Source of the DNA: Paenibacillus macerans
GTDB taxonomy: Bacteria; Bacillota; Bacilli; Paenibacillales; Paenibacillaceae
Assembly: GCF_023715465.1 (NCBI RefSeq)
Contig: NZ_JAMBOE010000015.1
Location: forward strand, 79,388-143,387
Length of the DNA: 64,000 nt
Reading direction: 5' to 3'
The notes below the pieces were generated by a model. The model was not told the DNA's origin and did no database searches. It saw only the letters and a program-made list of their open reading frames with translations. Shown here in pieces: positions 1 through 8,895 of this stretch (position 1 is its first letter; every line of letters begins with the position of its first letter). The translations under genes and the position numbers were made by a program.

Positions 1-172
1 CCATGGCCGCCGCCATGTCCGTGCCGTTTTTCTCCCCAGGTCCCATATCGTAATCCAGCGATAATATGTCTACCTCCGTTAATCGCAGCAATTCCAGAGA
101 TTCGTCGACAGTGCGCGCTAGCGTAAACCCTTGCGGACATCGGCGAAAATCGTCCATATATAAATGAATCAA
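1..172 (-). CDS. Cyclic-phosphate-processing receiver-like protein, 3' end outside the window
   Basis: This is a partial gene whose N-terminal 57 residues lie in the window. I chose the TTG at 172-170 because GGAAAGG sits 9-10 bases upstream of it; the first internal ATG (codon 6) has no such site. The N-terminus runs into an acidic pair (D7, D8), then QGFTLARTVDESLELL and ILSLDYDMGPGEKNGTD. This resembles the small stand-alone receiver-like domains of Firmicutes annotated as cyclic-phosphate-processing receivers; D40 and D42 sit where a receiver has its phosphoacceptor strand. It starts 33 bases after the stop of the endonuclease IV gene and is probably the last gene of that operon. The partner and reaction cannot be told from this fragment. 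Confidence 0.65.
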   Translation of the reverse strand, partial: MIHLYMDDFRRCPQGFTLARTVDESLELLRLTEVDILSLDYDMGPGEKNGTDMAAAM

Positions 173-205
173 GTTTGTTCTTCCTTTCCGCGGTATTTCA
201 GCTGC

Positions 206-1060
206 CTAGGCTTCCACCCACCGCCTCACTCGCTCCAAATCGTCTCTATAGGTCCCATCTTCTCCGGTTTCACTCTCAAAAATAAGCGGTGCATTCCGGA
301 TCACCCCGATCTTCAGCAGCCAGCGAAAACCGGATTCGCCGATATAACCCTGGCCGACCCGGGCATGACGGTCCTTCCGCGATAATACCGGGTATTTTGA
401 ATCATTGAAATGAACAGCGCCCAGACCGTCCCAAAACCCAAGCCGTCCGGCTTTTTCCGCGAAGTCCTCATCGCCTTCTCCCCGCCACATCCCCGCCGCA
501 AAAGCGTGGCAAGTGTCGAGGCAAAAGCCGATCTGCTCCGGATCCCGGCACAAGCGGCGAATTTGCACCAGTTCCTCAATCGTCATGCCCATATCCCCGT
601 GATCGCCAGCCTGGTTTTCAATGAGCAGCTTTGCCGCTCCCCGCCAGCCATCGAGCACATCATTAATACATTGTATAATATTTTGGTATCCTTGTAAGGG
701 GTTTCCTGACTTAAATGTGCCAAAATGAACAACAATTCCCAAAGATCCACAGGCCTCGGCAATGGCCAGATCGTTGCGCAGCGAGTCCACGACTCTCCGG
801 TAAGCGACAGGATCATCGCCCCGACTTACCGCCAGATTGCTCGGATAAGGCGTATGTGCCACGGAAACAAGACCATGCTCCCGGCAAAAGCTGCGGCAGC
901 TCGCCGCATCCCGCGGGTCGAAGCTTTTTACCGTAAGGCTGCGGGGGTTTTTGGGAAAATACTGAAAGGCTCCGCCTCCAAGCTGCAGCGCCGCTTTGGC
1001 GGCCCCGAAATACCCCCCGCGAATGCTTAAATGTCCCCCGATTTTTAGCTCAGCGGCCAT
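206..1060 (-). CDS. nfo: Endonuclease IV-type TIM-barrel AP endonuclease
   Basis: The 284-residue protein has the length and metal-ligand set of endonuclease IV, which cleaves DNA 5' of abasic sites in base-excision repair using a trinuclear zinc centre. All nine expected ligands appear in order: H69, H112, E148 (LIENQAG), D182 and H185 (LDTCH), H217 (HFND), D230 and H232 (DRH) and E262 (FESE). The start overlaps the end of the upstream glycosylase gene by 11 bases, so the two are probably translationally coupled. That pairing makes sense, because one enzyme removes the damaged base and the other processes the AP site. Assignment to the family is firm. Whether this is the main Nfo or a paralogue is not visible here. 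Confidence 0.88.
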   Translation of the reverse strand: MAAELKIGGHLSIRGGYFGAAKAALQLGGGAFQYFPKNPRSLTVKSFDPRDAASCRSFCREHGLVSVAHTPYPSNLAVSRGDDPVAYRRVVDSLRNDLAIAEACGSLGIVVHFGTFKSGNPLQGYQNIIQCINDVLDGWRGAAKLLIENQAGDHGDMGMTIEELVQIRRLCRDPEQIGFCLDTCHAFAAGMWRGEGDEDFAEKAGRLGFWDGLGAVHFNDSKYPVLSRKDRHARVGQGYIGESGFRWLLKIGVIRNAPLIFESETGEDGTYRDDLERVRRWVEA

Positions 1061-1868
1061 GCTGGCAGCCCGGACTGTAAAATACTTTTCGTCCGTTCAT
1101 TTCGGCTTTCACGATGGAATCTCCGCAGCGCGGACAGGGCTCTCCCTCCCGGTCATACACGCGGCAAATCTCGTTTGCTCCGCCGGTGAGCGTATCGTTT
1201 TTGAGCAGCGGCATTTCAATGTAGCCGCCGGCTTCGATCGCTTCCAGCAGCACTTCCCGCGTCGCCTTATACAGATGCGACAAGTCTTCATCGCTCATGT
1301 TTTGCAGCTTGGTCATTGGCAGCAGTCCGGCGGCGAAAGCAATTTCATCCGCATAGCGGTTGCCGATGCCGGCGACGACATCCTGGTTGACAAGCGCCGT
1401 TTTTAAGCTGCCACGGCGTTTGCGCAGGATCGCGATGAACCGTTCTTCGTTCATTCTGCGGTCGAGCAGCTCCGGGCCCAAATGCGCCATGAGTTCCTCC
1501 GCTTCCTTGGCGGTGTGCAGATGCAGATAGCCAAGGCGCAGGCCGATGAAATAAAGCACCTGGCCGTCGGCAAAGGCGATTTCGATTTGCGTGCTCCGCT
1601 CTGGGCGATCCTCTTTTGACCCCAGATATAGCAGTCCGCCTAACATCAAATGCAGCAGCAGCCGCTTGCCGTTGTCCAAATGAAACAGCAGATGCTTGCC
1701 CCGCCGCTCGATAAAAATAATCTGTCTGCCGATAAGTTCCCGGGCAAACTCGGCAGCCTCCAAATTAATCGACTTTTCCCGGTCAATTGCGATTTCCGTC
1801 GTCGGAATATCCAAAATATGCTGTGACAACTGAATTCGATAGTTTTCCATTTCCGGCAGCTCCGGCAT
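1050..1868 (-). CDS. Fpg/Nei-family DNA glycosylase with an incomplete zinc finger
   Basis: The 272-residue protein begins with the PELPEME signature whose N-terminal proline is the Fpg/Nei nucleophile. It has the beta-hairpin lysine K58 (RRGKHLLFHL) and the H2TH region (LVNQDVVAGIGNRYADEI). It should excise oxidised purines or pyrimidines and nick the AP site. The C-terminal zinc finger normally reads C-x2-C-x16-C-x2-C. Here the residues are C245, C248, S265 and C268, so the third cysteine is a serine (codon AGT) while the spacing is intact. GAAGGGAAG lies upstream of the ATG. It is followed with an 11-base overlap by the endonuclease IV gene. The family contains both MutM and Nei-like members, so I do not give a symbol. 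Confidence 0.85.
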   Translation of the reverse strand: MPELPEMENYRIQLSQHILDIPTTEIAIDREKSINLEAAEFARELIGRQIIFIERRGKHLLFHLDNGKRLLLHLMLGGLLYLGSKEDRPERSTQIEIAFADGQVLYFIGLRLGYLHLHTAKEAEELMAHLGPELLDRRMNEERFIAILRKRRGSLKTALVNQDVVAGIGNRYADEIAFAAGLLPMTKLQNMSDEDLSHLYKATREVLLEAIEAGGYIEMPLLKNDTLTGGANEICRVYDREGEPCPRCGDSIVKAEMNGRKVFYSPGCQHGR

Positions 1869-1968
1869 GGGTCATCTTCCCTTCGTTCATGAGGTTCATA
1901 ATTTGGAACATTTCATGGATACATAAGTTCATTCTTTGCATCATTCGTTGCTTCGTCTTTACTGGATT

Positions 1969-2760
1969 TCAGCCAATCAGCCCGGCTACCTCATCCAAAT
2001 TGCGGCATACCGCATCCGGACGAAAGCCGGCAGTTTTGATCGCGTCAGGCAACCGTTCTTCGGTCGTCACTCCCGTCAAGGTCAAAATCGTCCCGCAGCC
2101 CGCGTTTACTCCCGCAGCAATATCGGTCAGCACGTTGTCCCCGATGACGGCCACTTCTTCATTCCGCAAACCTAAACGCTTAATGGCAAAATTCATCAGC
2201 GGTTCGGCCGGCTTGCCGATGATGACGGGTTTGGCCCCCGTAGCCGCTTGAATTGCGGCGGACAACGTTCCCGCTCCCGGCATCAATCCTCCCGTCGAAG
2301 GCAGCAGCAGATCGGGATTCGTCAGCACGTACCTGGCGCCGCCGCTAATCCAGCGGGCCGCTTTGGTCAACGTTTCGTATGTAAAATTGCGGTCGATTCC
2401 CTGAACGACCACATCCGGCTGATCCTCATCCAGCAGCAGCCCCGCGTCCTGAAGCGCGGTCAGCAATCCGGTCTCACCGATCGCCGCCACCTTAACGCCA
2501 GCCGGCAGTTCACCCGCGATATACTCCGCCGCCGCCACCGCTGAAGTGCACACGTCTTCCGCTTTGGCGGGAATCCCCATCGCCTGCAGCTGCGCAGCGA
2601 CCTGCTCCGGGGTCCGGGAGGAATTGTTCGTGACGAATAAAAAAGGAATTCGTTTGGCCCGCAACGCCGAAACGAGGCGATCCGCACCGGGAATCATCCG
2701 CGTCCCGTGATATAACGTGCCGTCCAAGTCAATCAGAAAGGCTTTCCATCTCTCAGGCAA
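1969..2760 (-). CDS. HAD-IIA (NagD/AraL-like) sugar-phosphate phosphatase
   Basis: The protein carries the HAD motif I FLIDLDGTLY (D11 and D13 from the TTG start), motif II VTNNSS, the GKP lysine (IIGKPAEP) and the acidic motif IV GDNVLTDIAAG, all placed as in the class IIA HAD phosphatases related to NagD and AraL. These are cytosolic Mg-dependent phosphatases with broad sugar-phosphate activity; the natural substrate cannot be deduced. The start is uncertain. The TTG at 2760 has GGAAGGA eight bases upstream, whereas the ATG at 2769 directly abuts that site and the ATG at 2778 has none. It stands between the RNase Z and glycosylase genes on the same strand, with 100-170 base gaps. Confidence 0.8.
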   Translation of the reverse strand: MPERWKAFLIDLDGTLYHGTRMIPGADRLVSALRAKRIPFLFVTNNSSRTPEQVAAQLQAMGIPAKAEDVCTSAVAAAEYIAGELPAGVKVAAIGETGLLTALQDAGLLLDEDQPDVVVQGIDRNFTYETLTKAARWISGGARYVLTNPDLLLPSTGGLMPGAGTLSAAIQAATGAKPVIIGKPAEPLMNFAIKRLGLRNEEVAVIGDNVLTDIAAGVNAGCGTILTLTGVTTEERLPDAIKTAGFRPDAVCRNLDEVAGLIG

Positions 2761-2928
2761 TATTTTCATCCTTCCCATTTGGCCGTGTCCATTTCATTGT
2801 ACCTATTTCACCCAGGATCAGGCAAATTTCCGGATCAGCTTTTTGGAATTTTGTCAAAAAAACGTCTTGACGCGCTGCCAAACTTTGCAGGCGGCTGTCA
2901 TTTCCTGCGCTTTCCCGGAAAATATTTT

Positions 2929-3870
2929 TCAGCTCTCCCGCTCGCACCGGCGCCGTACCGGGTACAGCACATGTTCGCTGGCCAGCTCCGACTCGGCAAA
3001 AACCGCTTTGGCCTCATCCTCCAGCCGGCCAAGCTGCTCCTCGGACTTATACCGCGAGCTGAAATGGGTAAGAAATAAATGCCGCGCTCCCGCATCGCGG
3101 GCGGTTTCCGCCGCTTGTCTTGCCGTGCTGTGATGATACGCGCGGGCGGTGTCGGCCAACTCATGCAAAAAGGTGGACTCATGCACCAGCACATCGGCGT
3201 TTTGGGCCAGCGTTTGGGCTGCGCTGCAAGGGCGCGTGTCGCCGAGGATCGTAACGATCCGCCCCGCCTTTGGCTTCCCCAGCACATCAGCGGCATGCAG
3301 CGTTTCGCCGCTTGGCGTTACCACGCTTTCTCCTTTTTTCAGCTTGCCGTAAAGCGGTCCGGGTCGAATGCCGTAGCGCTCCAGCACCGCGGCGTCCAGC
3401 TTGCCGGGCAGGTCCTTCTCGACAACACGGTATCCGTAACTGGCAATCCGGTGCTCCAGCAAAGCGGCTTCCACGCGAAAAGTATCGTCGTCCAGCAGCA
3501 CCCCGCCAGCGTGTTCAACGATTTCAAGTTTGTAATCGATCCGCGATTCACTAAGCTCAAGCGACGTTTCCACAAATTTTTTCAAGCCTTTGGGGCCGAA
3601 TATAGTGAGCGGTGAATCTCCCCCCTGGTAAGCGCGGCTGGAAATCAGACCGGGAAGACCAAAAAGATGGTCACCGTGCAGGTGCGTAATGAAGATATAT
3701 TCCAGCTTGCTCAGTTTCAGAGGCGAACGCAATATCTGATGCTGCGTCCCTTCGCCGCAATCGAACAGCCACAACGAACGGCGTTCCTCGAGCAGTCGCA
3801 GCGCCAACGAGGTTACGTTGCGTTCCAGCGACGGGACCCCGGCATTGGTCCCCAAAAAATAAAGTTCCAT
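2929..3870 (-). CDS. rnz: Ribonuclease Z
   Basis: The 313-residue protein is a metallo-beta-lactamase-fold endonuclease that removes the 3' trailer of tRNA precursors lacking an encoded CCA. It starts with MELYFLGTNAGVPS, and the zinc motif HLHGDH spans residues 63-68. A second histidine/aspartate set follows (GDTRPC, HEST, HHST and LTHFSSRY). The ATG at 3870 is chosen because GGAAGGA lies 8 bases upstream; a longer in-frame extension to 3909 has no supporting site. Length and motif order match the short bacterial form. The gene follows metH on the same strand, with a hairpin terminator between them. Confidence 0.93.
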   Translation of the reverse strand: MELYFLGTNAGVPSLERNVTSLALRLLEERRSLWLFDCGEGTQHQILRSPLKLSKLEYIFITHLHGDHLFGLPGLISSRAYQGGDSPLTIFGPKGLKKFVETSLELSESRIDYKLEIVEHAGGVLLDDDTFRVEAALLEHRIASYGYRVVEKDLPGKLDAAVLERYGIRPGPLYGKLKKGESVVTPSGETLHAADVLGKPKAGRIVTILGDTRPCSAAQTLAQNADVLVHESTFLHELADTARAYHHSTARQAAETARDAGARHLFLTHFSSRYKSEEQLGRLEDEAKAVFAESELASEHVLYPVRRRCERES

Positions 3871-3910
3871 GCGTATCGTCCTTCCGGTTGTAATCAAGTC
3901 TTGAGCCAAA

Positions 3911-3946
3911 AAAGACTGTCAAAACCCTCCGATGTTCGGAGGGTTT
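3911..3946 (-). terminator. Rho-independent terminator after metH
   Basis: A 10-bp perfect stem (AAACCCTCCG at 3922-3931 with CGGAGGGTTT at 3937-3946) has a 5-nt loop and, on the minus strand, is followed by TTGACAGTCTTTTTT. It lies 18 bases past the metH stop. Confidence 0.75.
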
Positions 3947-3963
3947 GCCAGGAGCTTCTTCTT

Positions 3964-6900
3964 TTAAGCTTTGTCCACGTTAAAATACTGGGCCTCTGGA
4001 TGGGCGAACACCATCGCCGACACGGAGGCCTCCGGCTCCATCATGAAGCCTTCCGTCAGCTCGATCCCGATGTCCTCCGGATGCAGCAAGTCAAACAGCA
4101 GTTGCTGATCCTCGAGATCCGGGCAGGCCGGGTAGCCGAAAGAGACGCGAATCCCTTGGTAACGGGCCCCGTGGCGCTGCTTCATGGTCATATCCGCCGG
4201 ATCCGGGAATCCCCAAATATCCCGCATGATGTGGTGTACACGTTCGGCCAGCGCTTCCGCCAGCTCCAGTGCAACAGCCTGCAGCACATGCGAGCGGAGA
4301 TAGTCGCCCCGCTCCTTCCACGTCTCGGACAATTGGCGCACGCCCTGCCCTGCCGTCACGACCAGGAAACCAACGTAATCCATCTCCCCGCTGTCCACCG
4401 GTCTCAAGTAATCGGCAAGGCACAGATCAGGCTCCACCCGCTGTCTCGGGAAGCTGAACCGCTTGATCACTTTGCCGGGATCGGCCGGATCATAGATCAA
4501 GATGTCGTTGCCGGACGATTGCGCCGGGAAAAAGCGGTACATCGCCTGCGTGCGGATAATGCCGTCCGTGACCGCCTCCAGCAAAATTTGATCCACGGTT
4601 TCTTTTAGCTCCACCGCTTTTTCGTTTCCTGCCGCGAGCAGTTGTTCGACGGAGCCGCGCAAACCTAAATGATGCCCCAACAGCATTTGCCAATTCACAT
4701 AAGGAGTAATATGGCCGATCGGATAATCGCGCAGCACATGCCGCTCCAAATCCGGCGGAGTAAACACCGGCACATCCTTGCGGATTTGCGAACGCCGGAC
4801 GCGGGTCAGCTCCGGCAAAGGCTGGGCCACGGCCACCGCCGTATCTGCCTCTTTCTCCGCTTCCATTTCCAGCCGCATTTGCTCCCGGCTTGCCGGGTCC
4901 ATCAGCTTGTTGGCCAGATCCAAACCGTCCATCGCATCTTTGGCATAGACAACCATGCCATTATATTCCGGCCGGATGCGCGTTTTCGTAAACTTGCGCG
5001 TCAGGGCGGCCCCGCCGACCAGAATCGGCACGTCGATGCCCGCATTGCGCAAATCCTGCGCGGTGAGCACCATCTGCTGCGCCGATTTGACGAGCAGGCC
5101 GGACAAGCCGATCGCGTCGGCTTTTTCTTCCCGATATGCCTCAATGATGCGTTCCGGTGGTACTTTTATACCCAAATTCACGATTTGGTAACCGTTGTTG
5201 GACAGAATGATCTCCACCAGGTTTTTGCCGATGTCATGCACGTCGCCTTTTACGGTGGCCAGCAGGATTTTCCCTTTTACACTCGATTCGTTTTTCTCCA
5301 TAAACGGCTCAAGATAAGCAACGGAAGCCTTCATGACCTCCGCGCTCTGCAGCACCTCCGCGACGATCAGCTCGTTGTTGTTGAACAGCCGCCCGACTTC
5401 CTCCATCCCGGCCATCAGCGGGCCGTTAATGATCTCCAGCGCACTGTAGCGTTTAAGCGCTTCGTCCAGGTCGGGGAGCAGTCCTTCTTTCGTTCCCTCC
5501 ACCACGTAGGAAGCCAGCCGTTCTTCCAGCGTCAGCTGAACCGTGCGCTCCTGCTTCACCACTTTTTTGTTGCGGAAAGCCGCGACAAATGCGGCCAGTG
5601 TCTCGTCATTGGTATGATAAATGAGTTCTTCCGCCAAACGCCGTTCTTCTTCCGGAATTTTCGCGTAACGCTCCAGTTTTTCCGTGTTGACGATGGCATA
5701 ATCGAGACCGGCCTTGGTGCATTCGTACAAAAATACGGAGTTCAACACCTCGCGGCCCGCTTCCGGCAAGCCGAAGGACACGTTGCTGACCCCAAGCACC
5801 GTTTGGCAGCTCGGGAGCGCCTCCTTAATTAGCCGGATGCCTTCAATCGTTTCCTTGGCGGAGCCGATGTACTGCTCGTCCCCCGTTCCTACCGGGAAAA
5901 CAAGCGGGTCAAAAATCAAATCCTCGGCGTTTAACCCGTATTTATTCACGAGCAAATCGTGGGAACGTTTGGCCACCTCCAGCTTGTCTTCGCGGGTGAT
6001 CGCCTGTCCGCGCTCGTCGATCGTCCCTACGACAACGGCCGCGCCGTATTTATGGATCAACGGGGTGACACGTTCGAACTTCTCTTCCCCATCCTCAAGG
6101 TTAATGGAGTTAATAATCGATTTGCCTTGACAGTATTTTAGCGCCAGGTCGATGACCTTTGGATCGGTCGTATCGATCATTAAAGGCACTTTAACCTTCT
6201 TGACAACCAGTTCAAGAAACTTCTTGACGTCCTCCGCTTCATCGCGGTCGGGATCCTGAACGCACACGTCAATCACCTGGGCGCCGTTCTTGACCTGGGC
6301 GCGGGCGATTTCCGAAGCCTCTTCATATTTGCCTTCCACAATGAGACGTTTGAATTTCCGCGAGCCCAGAACATTCGTTCTCTCCCCGACCAAATAAGGC
6401 CGGTTTGCGGACTCGACATAAACCGGTTCGATTCCGGACAAAGCCGGAGGATGTTCTCCGATCAGCGTGCGCGGCCGGTATCCGCTTAGCTTCTGTGCCA
6501 GCGCGGCGATATGTGCCGGCGTCGTTCCGCAGCAGCCGCCCGCGACGTTGAGCCAGCCCTCCTCGGCGAACCCGGCCATTTTCTGGGCCAGCGATTCCGG
6601 GGATTCGTGGTATTTGCCGTTTTCATCCGGCAGTCCCGCATTCGGATGGCAGCTTACTGCGGCTTTGGCGATACCGGAAAGCGTCCGGATGTGGTCGCGC
6701 ATAAATTCCGGACCGGTTGCACAGTTCAGACCAACCGAGATCGGCTTCAGATGCTCAAGCGAAATATAAAACGCTTCGATATTTTGCCCGGCCAGCGTCG
6801 TGCCCATCGGCTCGATCGTACCGGAAATCATCAAGGGCAGCTGTTTGCCCGTTTTTTGCAGCGCCCGCGTTATCCCGATGCTTCCGGCCTTCACGTTCAG

Positions 6901-7401
6901 CGTATCCTGTGACGTTTCCAGCATTAATGCATCCACGCCGCCGTCGATCAGGGCGATGGCCTGCTCCTCGTAGCTGTCGGTTAAATCATCGAAGGTGACC
7001 CCGCCGGTGACGGACAGCGTTTTGGTCGTCGGGCCTAGTACACCAACTACATATCGCGGATGGTCCGGCGTGCTGAATTTTTCCGCGGCCTCTACGGCAA
7101 GTTTTGCCGCCGCCAGGTTTAATTCTCTTGCTCGATGCGGTATATCGTATTCGGCCAGAACAACGGAGGCTGCCCCAAACGTATTCGTTTCAATCAGGTC
7201 GGCTCCGGCCGCCAAATATTGCTCGTGAATGCCTTGAATCACATCCGGACGGGTGAGAACGAGCATCTCGTTGCACCCATCCAGCTCTTCCCCGCCAAAA
7301 TCGGCCGGAGACAGGTTTTCCTGCTGGATCATGGTGCCCATGGCGCCATCAAGTATCAGTATTCGTTCTTTTATTCTGTCTTCCAGGCTCGGTTTGCTCA
7401 T
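3964..7401 (-). CDS. metH: Cobalamin-dependent methionine synthase
   Basis: The four-module enzyme of about 1145 residues transfers a methyl group from methyltetrahydrofolate to homocysteine via methylcobalamin. Modules in order are: homocysteine-binding barrel (1-310, zinc ligands C227 and C290/C291 in GGCCGTT); pterin-binding barrel (about 330-600); helical cap plus B12 domain (about 640-870) with DVHDIG at 720-725, H722 being the lower cobalt ligand; and the C-terminal AdoMet reactivation domain (about 880 to the end), with SFGYPACPD near 1085. The second ATG (7401) is preferred because GGGAGGG lies 8 bases upstream; the first is too close. Having the reactivation module means it needs only an electron donor and AdoMet to recover from oxidation. 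No SAM or cobalamin riboswitch is visible in the roughly 90 bases upstream. Confidence 0.97.
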   Translation of the reverse strand: MSKPSLEDRIKERILILDGAMGTMIQQENLSPADFGGEELDGCNEMLVLTRPDVIQGIHEQYLAAGADLIETNTFGAASVVLAEYDIPHRARELNLAAAKLAVEAAEKFSTPDHPRYVVGVLGPTTKTLSVTGGVTFDDLTDSYEEQAIALIDGGVDALMLETSQDTLNVKAGSIGITRALQKTGKQLPLMISGTIEPMGTTLAGQNIEAFYISLEHLKPISVGLNCATGPEFMRDHIRTLSGIAKAAVSCHPNAGLPDENGKYHESPESLAQKMAGFAEEGWLNVAGGCCGTTPAHIAALAQKLSGYRPRTLIGEHPPALSGIEPVYVESANRPYLVGERTNVLGSRKFKRLIVEGKYEEASEIARAQVKNGAQVIDVCVQDPDRDEAEDVKKFLELVVKKVKVPLMIDTTDPKVIDLALKYCQGKSIINSINLEDGEEKFERVTPLIHKYGAAVVVGTIDERGQAITREDKLEVAKRSHDLLVNKYGLNAEDLIFDPLVFPVGTGDEQYIGSAKETIEGIRLIKEALPSCQTVLGVSNVSFGLPEAGREVLNSVFLYECTKAGLDYAIVNTEKLERYAKIPEEERRLAEELIYHTNDETLAAFVAAFRNKKVVKQERTVQLTLEERLASYVVEGTKEGLLPDLDEALKRYSALEIINGPLMAGMEEVGRLFNNNELIVAEVLQSAEVMKASVAYLEPFMEKNESSVKGKILLATVKGDVHDIGKNLVEIILSNNGYQIVNLGIKVPPERIIEAYREEKADAIGLSGLLVKSAQQMVLTAQDLRNAGIDVPILVGGAALTRKFTKTRIRPEYNGMVVYAKDAMDGLDLANKLMDPASREQMRLEMEAEKEADTAVAVAQPLPELTRVRRSQIRKDVPVFTPPDLERHVLRDYPIGHITPYVNWQMLLGHHLGLRGSVEQLLAAGNEKAVELKETVDQILLEAVTDGIIRTQAMYRFFPAQSSGNDILIYDPADPGKVIKRFSFPRQRVEPDLCLADYLRPVDSGEMDYVGFLVVTAGQGVRQLSETWKERGDYLRSHVLQAVALELAEALAERVHHIMRDIWGFPDPADMTMKQRHGARYQGIRVSFGYPACPDLEDQQLLFDLLHPEDIGIELTEGFMMEPEASVSAMVFAHPEAQYFNVDKA

Positions 7402-7489
7402 GATCATGTCCCTCCCGTAAAACGTTAAGATTTAGTTTAACAGAATAAAGCGTTGAAGAAAAGAGAGGTTTCTTTAGTCCAACTTATAT

Positions 7490-7535
7490 AAGTAAAAACA
7501 AACTGCCCACATCTCCATTTGGATGTGGGCAGTTT
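7490..7535 (-). terminator. Terminator after the YtkA-like lipoprotein gene
   Basis: A 14-bp perfect stem (7500-7513 with 7522-7535, arms AAACTGCCCACATC and its complement) has an 8-nt loop. On the minus strand it is followed by TGTTTTTAC. It lies 42 bases past the stop at 7577. Confidence 0.8.
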
Positions 7536-7576
7536 GATCGACACTGCACGCGGGAATTATGTAAGATCGCTCGACG

Positions 7577-7981
7577 TTACTTTACCGTAAACTGCTTGGA
7601 TGGCATCGAATGTTGATCCCGTGCGGTCACATGGGAAATCACTTTATAGGTTCCCGGTTCATCGAATTGGTGCTTGAGGACATAGGTGCCGTCCCCGGCG
7701 CTTTTTACCGTCACTTTGCTATGCTCGGCGTTTTCGTCATCGGTATTCCAAAATTCGAACGTAACCTCCTGCGCGTCATTGACGTTTTCTCCACGATGCC
7801 CCACCTTCGCGGTAAACGTCACGGTCCCGCCGCTTTCAACGGTATCCGGCGTGACTGCAAGATTTACCTGGATCGCCTCAAGCGGCCCGCTGTCGGCCGC
7901 AGTTGTTTCATTGCGTCCGCAGCCGCCAAGCACGGCGATCACCAGCACCAAAACGGCGATCCACCCGACTTTTCCCGGCAA
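7577..7981 (-). CDS. YtkA/FixH-like extracytoplasmic lipoprotein
   Basis: The 134-residue protein has a hydrophobic signal sequence ending in a lipobox (VLGGC, cysteine near residue 21), so it should be lipid-anchored on the outer face of the membrane. The rest is a single immunoglobulin-like beta domain with the features of the YtkA-like family: TPDTVESGGTVTFTAKV near the start, FEFWNTD in the middle, and DGTYVLKHQFDEPGTYKVISHVTA at the end. Members are small secreted domains sometimes linked to copper or redox handling; no function can be assigned here. The start is TTG at 7981, with AAAGGAGGG 8 bases upstream. It stands alone between the HAD gene and its own terminator. Confidence 0.75.
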   Translation of the reverse strand: MPGKVGWIAVLVLVIAVLGGCGRNETTAADSGPLEAIQVNLAVTPDTVESGGTVTFTAKVGHRGENVNDAQEVTFEFWNTDDENAEHSKVTVKSAGDGTYVLKHQFDEPGTYKVISHVTARDQHSMPSKQFTVK

Positions 7982-8047
7982 TGGATTTCCCTCCTTTCCG
8001 CTTATCGATCGAACACCCGTTTTTGGCTCGGACGTCCGAACGCTAAC

Positions 8048-8845
8048 TTACGCTAAACGTGCGATGATATCGTTCAGCTCGGACAAGTGCGAAATTACGT
8101 AATCGGGTTTGATTTCGTCACTGTGCTGCTTTCCGTCGCGATTGACCCATACGGCCGTCATACCGACGCTAAGCGCGCCTTTGATATCGGTCGTCAGCTT
8201 GTCGCCGACCATGATTCCTTCGCCGGCTTCGATCCCCAAACGCTCCAGCGCATGATGGAAAATGGACGGATCGGGTTTGCCTTTGCCGAACTTGCCGGAA
8301 ATGATGATCTCGTCAAAAAACGGCGCTAGTTCCGGCACGCCATCGAGCTTCTCCTGCTGCAGTGCCGGACAACCGTTCGTTAACAGCAGCAGCTTTACGG
8401 TTCCGTGAAGTTCCTTAAGCACTTGGAACGTTTCTTCGTAAACATGAGGACGAGCGCGGCGCTCTTGCCCAAACCGCTCCGCCAGTTCCTCGCCGAGCTG
8501 TTCGTTATCGACGCCGACGGCGAGCAAGCCGCGCCGCCAGGACTCCTTGCGGTATACCGGAGCAAGCTGCTCCAGCTGGCGGAACTCCGGCTGCTCTCCG
8601 GCCGAAAACGTTGCCCACAAGCCTTCAAACGGATTAATCCCGATCATCTTCGTAAATGGAAACGTTTCGTAAGATTCATACAGTCCCCGGGCTTCACGCC
8701 GCACCGCTTCCTCCAGCTCTTCCGGCACGATTCCCGGCACCCGCTGCGCTGCGAACTCACACGCCGCAGCAAAGGCTTCCTTTACGCTGCGGTCATCCCA
8801 CAGCAGCGTATCATCCAAATCAAAACAAACAGCTTTAATCGTCAT
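8048..8845 (-). CDS. HAD family hydrolase (YjjG/subfamily IA type)
   Basis: This 265-residue cytosolic HAD phosphatase has motif I CFDLDDTLLWDD (nucleophile D9, acid D11), a helical cap with a four-helix bundle (about 17-120), motif II LLLTNG, the lysine and GKPDPSIF of motif III, and motif IV MVGDKLTTDIKGA. This arrangement fits the subfamily IA phosphatases related to YjjG (house-cleaning nucleotidases) and YsaA of Bacillus; the substrate is not visible. GAGG lies about 8 bases upstream of the ATG. It is preceded by a conserved membrane protein gene and followed by the YtkA-like gene, all on the minus strand. Confidence 0.78.
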   Translation of the reverse strand: MTIKAVCFDLDDTLLWDDRSVKEAFAAACEFAAQRVPGIVPEELEEAVRREARGLYESYETFPFTKMIGINPFEGLWATFSAGEQPEFRQLEQLAPVYRKESWRRGLLAVGVDNEQLGEELAERFGQERRARPHVYEETFQVLKELHGTVKLLLLTNGCPALQQEKLDGVPELAPFFDEIIISGKFGKGKPDPSIFHHALERLGIEAGEGIMVGDKLTTDIKGALSVGMTAVWVNRDGKQHSDEIKPDYVISHLSELNDIIARLA

Positions 8846-8895
8846 CGTTTTAACCTCGCTCCATGATCTCCCTTTGGGGGCAAATGAAAAACGCC

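Noticed and set aside
2753..2947. 64-codon minus-strand frame bridging the rnz-HAD gap
   Set aside because: GTG start without a ribosome binding site, overlaps both flanking genes, and no recognisable features.
7408..7490. SAM or cobalamin riboswitch before metH
   Set aside because: Only about 80 bases are available before the next terminator and no conserved riboswitch core or terminator pair is visible.
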